NCBI GenBank assembly: GCA_002104895.1 | Contig: MCFG01000529.1 | Coordinates: 1 to 20,000 of the forward strand | DNA length: 20,000 nt | Direction of reading: 5' to 3' | Origin: Anaeromyces robustus | Taxonomy: Eukaryota; Neocallimastigomycota; Neocallimastigomycetes; Neocallimastigales; Neocallimastigaceae | Shown: in pieces, positions 10,789 through 18,098 of the stretch | Layout: every line of letters begins with the position of its first letter | How positions within the stretch are numbered: the first letter of the stretch is position 1 | The notes under the pieces: generated by a model | The model's database searches: none | Told to the model about the DNA's origin: nothing | What the model saw: the letters and a program-made list of their open reading frames with translations, nothing else | Made by a program: the position numbers and the translations under genes

Positions 10789-11179
10789 TAGTATTATTAT
10801 TATTATTATTATTAAATTTAACATAATTTTTAAATAATTATATATAATTATTTTATTATTTAATAATAATAATATTATTATTATTAACAATTATATTATT
10901 ACAATTACAATTATTTTTATTTATTTATTCATTTATTTATTTATTTGTATCTTTTTATTTTATTTTTATATTATTTTATATTATTTTATTTTATTTTTTT
11001 TTGGAAATTAAGCGTATATTTTATGATTATTATTATTTTTCTAATATTATTTTTCTAATATTTTATTATAAAATAAATAATCTTAAAAAAAAAATAAAAA
11101 AAATTTTTTTTTCTTTATTTTTTAATTATTTTTTTTTTTTTATATTTTTTTTTTTTTCATTCATTCATTCATTTTCATT
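10346..11179. other. A/T spacer downstream of the 306-residue gene
   Basis: No gene supported. It holds a doubled ATTATTCCATTATTCATT motif (10440-10475), a TA run (10474-10491), an ATT array (10747-10815) and a doubled TAATATTATTTTTCTAATATT motif near 11038-11062. Open stretches here translate only into runs of Phe, Ile, Tyr and Lys, which is the signature of A/T repeats rather than protein. Transcription termination of the gene that ends at 11180 presumably falls here, but no specific signal can be named. Confidence 0.6.
10747..10815. repeat. ATT trinucleotide array
   Basis: An ATT array interrupted once near 10788-10795, in non-coding DNA. Confidence 0.85.
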
Positions 11180-12100
11180 TTAAAAAATTTTAGATGTACA
11201 TTTTCCAGATTTAAAATATTCAATAATTACTTCTAAAAGTTCTTCAGTAAAACTTTCATAAACATCTACTGGTCTTTCATATTCACTTGAAACTTCTCCA
11301 GAACGAATTATTTTAATAAGTTGTTGTACTTTATGATGATCATGACGATATTCTTTTTGATTTTTATAGGATTTATAAATTATATTATTTAAAAGATCTT
11401 TAAGTTCTTCTCTAACATCTTCTTCTAAAGTTTCACTAGTAGTTTCAATAGGTTTAGCTTTTAAATAATCTTTAAGGAAATTATTATAGGATTCATTTAA
11501 TTGATTCATATCTTCAGTAACTTTAATAAAAGTATCTGTACATTTTTTAGATTCACAATTTTTTTGAACTAATTTTTCTAATTGTTCTTTAGCCGTATTA
11601 TATAAATAATGATTAAATTCAAGATTATCTGCTTCAATTTCATTATCTACTTCTTCATAATTAAGAGCATCAATAATATCTTGTTTATTAAATGGACAAG
11701 TTTTATTATTTTCATCTCGATTACAAAGAACTTTCATTTTTAAATTGGCTAATTCAAGTTGATAATCCATTGTTTTAAGGTATAATGAATTAGAATCAGA
11801 ATTAGAATTTTGACATTCAGAAAGTTCAGAAATTTTAATATTAAATAATTCTTGACATTTTTCAGAGTAATAATGATTACATAAATTTTCGGCTTCTTCA
11901 CTTCTTGGAATAATTTCATTCGAACCATAAAAACATTCAGAATCATTTAATTTAAAACCATGAAGAATAGTTTTATTAAGAGCATCTTCACATTTCTTAT
12001 CAATAAAGAAAAGAGATCTAGTATTAGTATTTACTGGTATAGCATTAATAAGAGTAAAAGAAGCAATTAATGAAATTAAAAATTTAGTGGAACCTTTCAT
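11180..12100 (-). CDS. Secreted ten-cysteine protein, second paralogue
   Basis: A single-exon gene of 306 residues, function unknown, and paralogue of the gene at 7646-8647. It has a signal peptide with hydrophobic core about residues 7-20 (cleavage probably after INA at 20). Cysteines lie at 37, 56, 74, 82, 96, 126, 135, 182, 187 and 301. The spacings 74-82-96, 126-135 and 182-187 are identical to 70-78-92, 118-127 and 154-159 of the paralogue. Other shared features are C.[DN]AL..TIL, the KCQE pair, SEL/SDI.EC..SN, [MD][DF]Y..E[LM]A..[QK]M, and a twice-used K-C-[TS] motif, once internal and once at the C-terminus. It lacks the 13-residue repeats; that segment is instead charged, with a HDHH patch near 253-256, and likely helical. 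N-glycosylation sequons are at 42, 52, 132 and 202. The start is conserved with the paralogue. The long divergence outside the cysteine frame suggests an old duplication. Confidence 0.9.
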   Translation of the reverse strand: MKGSTKFLISLIASFTLINAIPVNTNTRSLFFIDKKCEDALNKTILHGFKLNDSECFYGSNEIIPRSEEAENLCNHYYSEKCQELFNIKISELSECQNSNSDSNSLYLKTMDYQLELANLKMKVLCNRDENNKTCPFNKQDIIDALNYEEVDNEIEADNLEFNHYLYNTAKEQLEKLVQKNCESKKCTDTFIKVTEDMNQLNESYNNFLKDYLKAKPIETTSETLEEDVREELKDLLNNIIYKSYKNQKEYRHDHHKVQQLIKIIRSGEVSSEYERPVDVYESFTEELLEVIIEYFKSGKCTSKIF

Positions 12101-12634
12101 TTTTAAAAATTTTATAAAATATATCTTAATTATTTTTGTTTTTTTTATTTTTTAATTTTATTTATTTTTATATTATATTATTTATAATATAATTAATTTT
12201 TCTTGTTTTTTTGTTTAAATTTATTTTCTTTTTTTTTTTTTAAAAAAAAAGAGGAAAAAACATTGAATATATATACCTTTTTTATTATAATTATTATTAC
12301 TATTATTAATTATTTTTTATAGAATTCTCTTTAAAAAAAAAAAAAAGAAACAATACAATATAATGCATATATATATAAAAAAAACCGATACAAAATTAAG
12401 GTATGAAAACTTTAAAAATATTATAAAACATTATAAAATATTATAAAATATTATATGAGAGAGTTTATGTATGTTTTTTTAGCTTTTGTTTTATATATAC
12501 TTATTTAAATTTATTTATTTATTATTATTATTTTTGTGTTTCTATAAAATATATAAAATACAAAAAAAAAACTTTTTTGACTCTTTTTTAATTAATTAAA
12601 TTTTTCCCTTTTTTAATTTTTAAATAAAATGTAA

Positions 12635-12635
<1 letters not shown>
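12101..12635. other. Upstream region of the 306-residue gene, A/T rich
   Basis: No separate gene seen. It probably contains the promoter and 5' leader of the gene that starts at 12100, but no motif is clear. A short ATTATAAAA-type unit repeats about four times at 12418-12452. Confidence 0.55.

Positions 12636-12680
<45 letters not shown>
12636..12680. repeat. Poly(A) tract of 45 bases
   Basis: An uninterrupted A45 run, the longest homopolymer in the window. No retroposed gene body, target-site duplication or coding sequence precedes it, so it is treated as a simple repeat. Its exact length is likely unreliable in any assembly. Confidence 0.8.
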
Positions 12681-12682
<2 letters not shown>

Positions 12683-12818
12683 ATTACTATAAAAACTATA
12701 TACTAATACATTATATAGAATAAAACATTAAAAAAATGTTTTTATTTCCCATGTTTTTATTTTTTTATTTTTTTATAATATATTATATTTTATTAAATGA
12801 TAAATATATATATATATA

Positions 12819-13441
12819 TTTTATGATTATATATTATATCATAAATACATAAATATAAATATAGAAAAAAAATGAAGTAATAGTAATGATATGTTTCATT
12901 AAAATGTAAATATGGAACTTCTTTTTTTTTTTAATTTTTTAATTTTTTAATTTTTTTATTATACATGTAAAAGGAAATAATTAAAAAAATTTTGTCTCAT
13001 ATAAAAAATCTAATTTAATAAACAATATTTTTATTTTATTTTTTTATTTTATTTTATTTCTTTTAATTTAATTTAAAATATTTTTTAATTAGTATTTTTT
13101 TTTTTTTTTTATTTCTATAAAATTTAATTAAAAATAATTAAAATAAAACAATAAAAACAAGGTAAAACATAAATTAAAATTTATTTATAAAAAAAATAAT
13201 AATAAAAAAATAATAAAAAAATATAAAAAAAAATCATAAAAAACAAAAAATATAAAAAAATATAAAAAATTATACTTTTATTTTCATTAATAAGTAAATA
13301 AATAAATAAATAAATACATAAATCAAAAAAAAAAGTCCCATATTTACATTTTAATGAAACATATCATTATTATTTCTTTTTTTTTTATGTATTTTCTATA
13401 TTTATATTTATGTATTTATGATATAATATTTTATCATAAAA
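12819..13441. repeat. Long inverted repeat, about 100-bp arms and 416-bp spacer
   Basis: The left arm at 12819-12918 is the reverse complement of the right arm at 13335-13441. The inner 33 bases (ATGATATGTTTCATTAAAATGT onward, ending ATATGG.AC) match at all but one position. The outer block ATATTATATCATAAATACAT...AAATATAGAAA also matches almost perfectly. The two blocks are separated by a short A-rich stretch with a length difference of about seven bases. Because the arms include mixed sequence, this is not a by-product of A/T simplicity. The spacer has no ORF. It fits a foldback or MITE-like element, or an inverted duplication. Target-site duplications cannot be told apart in this A/T background. 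Confidence 0.85.
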
Positions 13442-14318
13442 GTAATAAATGAAATTAAATAAACAATTTTTAAAACTATCAATAAAAAAAAATTTTATGT
13501 TTTTGAATTTTTTTTTTTTTTTGTACTTTATGAAACATTTTATTTTTTGTTTTAATTTTTCATTTTTTAATTTTTAATTTTTATTTTTTTTTATAGAACT
13601 TCTAAAATCTACATACGTTAATGATAATGATAAATAATTTTTATAATTTTATATAATTTTTTTATAAAAAATAGTTAATAAAAAATACCAAGAAAATTTA
13701 AATATAATAAAAAAAAAATTATTTTTATTTTACTTTAACTTTAGTTTATTTTTATTTAATTTTTAATTTATGAATTAATTAATTAATTCAATAAATTAAT
13801 TAATTTATTTATTTACTTATTTATTTATTTATTTATTTAAATTATTTATATCATTTATTATTTAATTAATTAATTATTTATTTATTTTATTTTATTTTTT
13901 TTGTGTTTCAATTTTTCTTGTTTCAATTTCAGTTTCAATTTCAGTTTCAATTATTGATTTTGTTCTTGTTTTTTTTTTTTTTTTTTAATTATTTTTTTTT
14001 ACTTTGAATTTGTCTACCATTAAAAATATTACTTGATAAAATAATAATTAATAATAAATTTTAGTTTATTAAAAAAAAAAAGTAATTTTTTTTTAATATC
14101 TCTTAAATTATTATATAATCATTTAAAAAAAAAAAAAAGAAGAAGAATAAAACAATTTATATTAAAAATTACTTCATTAAAATTTCTAAAATATATAAAA
14201 ATATATATATTATTTAATATTCATTAAAAACAAGAGGAAAAAAATATCATATATATTATTATATCATATATATTATGTATATTATATATTATATTTAATT
14301 ATTTGATTTTTTTTTTAA
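13442..14318. other. AT-rich spacer, no gene seen
   Basis: ATTT/AATT runs (13770-13860), a GTTTCAATTTCA unit repeated about three times (13914-13952), T runs and poly(A) tracts. No coding signal until the chitinase relic begins. Confidence 0.6.
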
Positions 14319-14889
14319 TTATCCATAATATTCATCAACAATTACATCAATAAGTTCTCTATTATAATCTTGATTAATTTCCCAAACCATAAAAATCAGA
14401 TAATTCATTTTTCTTTAACATATTTAACACATTCACGCATGAATTCAACATCATCATAAGAAATATATAACGATTATCTCTTGGATTAAATAAAGTGGGA
14501 GATTTAGCTTAAGAATGCCATGTACGTCTCCATGGAGAAAAAGCAGTTGTTTCATTTCATTTCTAAGTATTTTTTTCTGTATGAAGAGCATAATAAGTAA
14601 AAGTCCAAACTCCTTCATTATTATCATTCACTAGATTGTCCTTTTTACATTACCATTTACTTATTTGATTTTTAAAACTATTCATTTTCAGAGGATTCAA
14701 CTACCCATGTTTTTCCATAAAATACACCACTACTAAGAACTAATTTTGATGGTGGTATACCTTGAGCTATATATATCTTCTAATAGATTAATCTGAATCA
14801 AATTGTTTATTTTTATCATTTGATGTAGAATATAATGGAACATTGAAACCAGTATATTCACTCCAACTATCTGAATAATTATATGACAT
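14319..14889 (-). pseudogene. Broken GH18 chitinase, C-terminal half
   Basis: On the minus strand, pieces in different frames give family-typical GH18 (chitinase) segments in the correct order. They are an opening MSYNYSDSWSEYTGFNVPLY (the strand-6 region with conserved M.Y), GIPPSKLVLSSGVFYGKTW, GVWTFTYYALHT, SPWRRTWHS, SPTLFNPRDN, SYDDVEFMRECVKYVKEK, and the closing FMVWEINQDY, the conserved terminal Trp strand. It ends at a TAA (14319-14321). The catalytic DxDxE segment, which lies N-terminal in the family, is absent from the window. The 5' edge follows CTAATAG, a plausible old splice acceptor, so this was probably the last exon of a longer gene. About half a dozen breaks are present, so it is not functional. 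Chitinases of this type remodel fungal cell walls; the family call rests on motifs recognised by eye. Confidence 0.8.
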
Positions 14890-15309
14890 CTATTAGAAAA
14901 AAAAAAATAATAATAATACAATATAATCAATACTTAATTATTAAATTATTATTATCTATAAATTAAAGTTATTATGATTAAAAGATAAAGTTATTATTAT
15001 TAATTGTTATTGTAAAGTTAAATTATTATTATTAACATTATGTAGTTAATAACTTATAGTTAACAACTATATAATAATAATAACTTTAAGTTATTGTTAT
15101 TGTTATTTAATTAATAATATGGTTTGTATTCCAATTATAATTAATTTTTTTTCGAATTTTCTAATTTTTTATTTTTTTATTTTTTTTTTTATTTTTTTTA
15201 TTTCTTTTTTTATTGAATTTTATATTTCATATAAATTTTCAAAACTAATTTTTGTATTAAATGTATGTATGTATGTATTAAATGTATGTATGTATACACT
15301 ATATTCAAT
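14890..15309. other. AT-rich spacer with self-complementary AAGTTATTATT motifs
   Basis: No gene seen. Motifs AAAGTTATTATT (14987-14998) and AATAATAATAACTTT (15072-15086) are complementary and could form a hairpin together with neighbouring copies. A GTATGTAT...AAATGTATGTATGTAT doublet follows at 15260-15295. If the chitinase relic once had an upstream intron, its remains would lie here. Confidence 0.5.
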
Positions 15310-15472
15310 TTAATTTTTAATTATTATATCTTATTTCATATTATTATTATTACTATTATTATATACTATTCTTTATTATTATTATTATATCCCATTATTT
15401 ACTCTTATTATTATATTATTATTATATACTATTATTTATTATTATTATTATTTATTATTATTATATTATTAC

Positions 15473-15510
<38 letters not shown>

Positions 15511-15550
15511 TATTATTATTTATTATTTATTATTTATTATTTATTATTTG
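15310..15550. repeat. ATT/TTA microsatellite cluster
   Basis: About 240 bp of TTA/ATT trinucleotide and TTATTTA units, including a nearly perfect ATT run at 15474-15504 and a TTATTATTTATT run at 15515-15552. The long open frame across it is an artefact giving Tyr, Ile and Leu runs. Confidence 0.9.
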
Positions 15551-15555
15551 TTATT

Positions 15556-15619
15556 TCTACTAACCAAAAGTACCATTACGACAATCATCAGATTTTAATG
15601 GATTAAGAACATTTTGTGG
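15556..15619. other. Short low-A/T island, possible exon relic
   Basis: A patch with clearly higher G+C than its flanks. On the plus strand it is preceded by CTACTAAC (a branch-point-like motif) and CCAAAAG, and ends at a consensus splice donor GTAAGT (15620-15625), as an internal exon would; one frame reads PLRQSSDFNGLRTFCG. On the minus strand one frame reads QNVLNPLKSDDCRNGTFG, ending next to a GTTAGT donor-like site. I recognise neither. The island may be the remains of an exon, possibly upstream of the chitinase relic if on the minus strand. Confidence 0.3.
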
Positions 15620-16203
15620 TAAGTTATATATAATTACATAATAATTATTTTAAAAATTGTTACTACAAGAATTTTAAAGTATGCTATTCAAAATAATTTT
15701 ATTAGATCTGAACAATTTGAAATCTCTAGTTAATGATAAAATTTTTATCATTATTTAAAAGGTTCACTTATCTAACTAATAGTGTCAATCCTGACAGTAC
15801 AGTAGGACAAGACAAATAGGTTAAATGTTTCTAATAATGACAATAACTTTATATTCATATATTTTTATTTATTTATTAAATAAGTTTATTAATAAATAAA
15901 ATTAATAATTTTGTAAATATTATTAATAAATAAAATTATTAATTATACTTCAATAAATAATTCTGTAAATATTGTAAATTTAAATAAGATTTTTAAAAAA
16001 GTAATTGCATGTTAAAACTCTTTTTTTATTTAATTTAATGAAAATAAAAATTAAAAAAAATTTTTAATTTTCCATTTTTTTTTTTCATAATCATACAAAT
16101 AATAAAATTATAATAAATAAAAAAATAGGAAAAAAAAAATAAAAAAAAAAGTTTTATTAATCTATCTAAAAGTTTAAAATATTTTGATATTTTATGAGTA
16201 TAT
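15620..16203. other. AT-rich spacer with a small compositional bump
   Basis: Mostly A/T, with a patch at 15782-15820 (TGTCAATCCTGACAGTACAG and following) that is richer in G and C and includes the small inverted pair TGTCA/TGACA. No open frame or recognisable gene is seen. A duplicated AATAAATAAAATTATTAAT-type phrase occurs near 15891-15960. Confidence 0.5.
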
Positions 16204-16262
16204 TGCCGCAACCTCCACTTTAGCGGTTACTTTGAACGTCAATTTTACTATTAGGTAAATAA
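16204..16262. other. GC-richer island, transposon-end-like or coding relic
   Basis: Holds the phrase GCCGCAACCTCCACTTTAGC followed by GGTTACTTTGAACGTC, unusual in this DNA. AACCTCCACTTTAGCGG resembles the inner part of pogo/Tigger-type DNA-transposon terminal repeats. That resemblance is from memory of the family and no second end or transposase is seen. Alternatively it is an exon relic: a plus frame reads IAATSTLAVTLNVNFTIR and a minus frame is also open. I cannot decide between these. Confidence 0.25.
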
Positions 16263-16489
16263 AATAAAAAATAAAATAAAATAAATAGTAAAGTAAAATC
16301 TATAATGAACTATATAAAAATAAAATAAAAAAATAATTAAATGAATATAAAACATAATCAAACAAGTCGTAGAAATGAAACATCATTTTTTCGTGTTTAT
16401 AATTTAATTTATTTATTTATTTATTTATTTATATTATATATATTAAAGATTTAATAATTTATTATTTGTTCAATTCAAAAAATTTTCTA

Positions 16490-16741
16490 TTAATTAACAA
16501 TCATTAAAAAATTTTTAATTTTGAAAAATTTTATTTGTATTTCTTCCTGATGAAAATAATTTATACAACATATTTTAGTAATGGAATGAATTTTGATTTC
16601 TAAATAAACTATAAAATTTATCATTATATCATGATTATTTGATAGATAGAGGTAAATTAATAATATAGTTTTACCAGGAATAATTTCTTTTTCATAAATA
16701 TATAATAACCCTCCTAAAACATCAATTTTTTTAATACACAA
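16490..16741 (-). other. Weak open reading frame, possible relic
   Basis: An 83-codon minus-strand frame starting MCIKKIDVLGGLLYIYEKEI. Its first third (VLGGLLYIYEKEIIPGKT) looks protein-like, with less biased codons. The remainder drifts into Ile/Phe/Asn-rich text typical of A/T DNA, and another minus frame carries protein-like pieces (NLPLSIK, LFSSGRNTNKIF). This could be a decayed coding region. No family recognised, no splice context, and no conserved neighbours. Confidence 0.2.
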
Positions 16742-16925
16742 TTTTTATTTTTTACAGATATATATATATCTTGATATGTATATAAAATATTACTGATATT
16801 AACAAATATGCATTATATATAAAGTATAATTTGAATTAAAGAAATGACACAATATTAATATTATATATATTAGTTACAAAAATAAAATATTTACAAAAAA
16901 ATAATAATAATAATTTTTCAGTATC

Positions 16926-17020
16926 GAATATATTGTAATTTACAAATCTTAAATTAAAATACAGTAAACTTACTAATAAAAAATAAATTTAATTCATTGA
17001 CTATTTATTACAATATATTC
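16926..17020. repeat. Small inverted repeat, 13-bp perfect arms
   Basis: GAATATATTGTAA at 16926-16938 is the exact reverse complement of TTACAATATATTC at 17008-17020, enclosing 69 bases. It could be a tiny MITE-like or hairpin element, or chance in A/T DNA. Confidence 0.45.
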
Positions 17021-17113
17021 TATTATATAAATAACAATATATTTTTTTATAATAATTATTTAGAATTTTTAAAAATATATTTTTTAAAATTTATTTATTA
17101 ATTAATTAATTAA

Positions 17114-17144
<31 letters not shown>

Positions 17145-18098
17145 ATATAATTATGTAAATAAATATATAAACAAATAGATAAATAAATATATATAAATAT
17201 ACGTAGCTTGTAATATTAAAGAGATAAATATATAAATAATTATTAAATAATTATTTTTATTGTATAAAGAACATGAAGTGTAAAATATTATAAAATAAAA
17301 CTTTTCTTTTATAACAATGCATTAAAAAGAAATGGGTTAATGATACACAAAAAACAAAAAAAAAAAAAGAAGAAAATTCATTCATAATTTGAGTAATGTT
17401 AAATGATATTAAATAAAATTATTGAGTTTTAATTAATCTCTTTTAATTTAATTAAATAAATGAATGAATAAATAATAAATAAATAAATTAATATAATTAA
17501 TAAGTGTATTGCCTTAAAAATTAAATAGAGACAATTAAACAAAAAAAGAATTCTTTATGTAAAATAAAGGAAAAAAAAAAAAAAAGAAAACTTTATTAAT
17601 TAATTTAATTAAATAGATATAGTTAATATAATTAATAATAATATATTATAATAATATATTTGAATTATATACTTCCAATAAAAGAGAAAGATATAAAAAA
17701 AGTATTCTCTTTTTACTTTTCTTTTTTATATATTTTTATATATATATTTATTTGAAATTAACGTATAATTTTATAATTAAATATATATATATATATTTAA
17801 TTGAAATTACATATAATTTTATAATTAAATTAGTTAATAGTCTTATATTATTATTTTTTTTTAATATTTCTAGAGTAGGTATAATAATGATAAATATATT
17901 TTATTTTTATATACATACTTTTTTTTTTATAATATAATAAAAGAATTATAAATATTTCAAATTTTTATATAGAATATATATTGTAATTAAAATTATATAA
18001 AAATTAAAATTTTTTATAATTTTAATTTTTTTTTTCCTTAAATTATATTTTATTTTTTTTTCTTTTTAGAATAAATAAAAATAAAAAGAAGATCAATA
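17021..18098. other. AT-rich upstream region of the LRR gene
   Basis: No gene supported. It contains AATT/AAAT runs (17097-17146), poly(A) tracts and, at 17752-17782 and 17801-17830, a direct repeat of about 30 bases (TTGAAATTA...ATAATTTTATAATTAAAT) with two mismatched or missing bases. The short open stretch over that repeat is an artefact. The promoter and leader of the LRR gene should lie at the right end, where TTTTTAGAATAAATAAAAAT precedes its start codon. Confidence 0.55.

Noticed and set aside
11001-11183. Plus-strand open frame of 60 codons
   Set aside because: Its translation is almost only Phe, Ile, Tyr, Lys and Asn from T and A tracts, and it overlaps the 3' end of the opposing gene.
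11749-11946. Minus-strand open frame inside the 306-residue gene
   Set aside because: Out-of-frame shadow of the same kind.
12636-12680. Poly(A)45 as the tail of a retroposed gene
   Set aside because: No gene body, SINE-like promoter boxes or target-site duplication lies beside it on either strand.
14733-14930. 65-codon minus-strand frame
   Set aside because: A partial, partly wrong-frame view of the chitinase relic; covered by the pseudogene entry.
15119-15606. Two plus-strand open frames with long Tyr/Ile/Leu runs
   Set aside because: Products of the ATT and T-rich microsatellite cluster; no protein-like composition.
17752-17937. 61-codon plus-strand frame
   Set aside because: Comes from a roughly 30-base direct repeat of A/T sequence followed by T runs; no protein-like signal.
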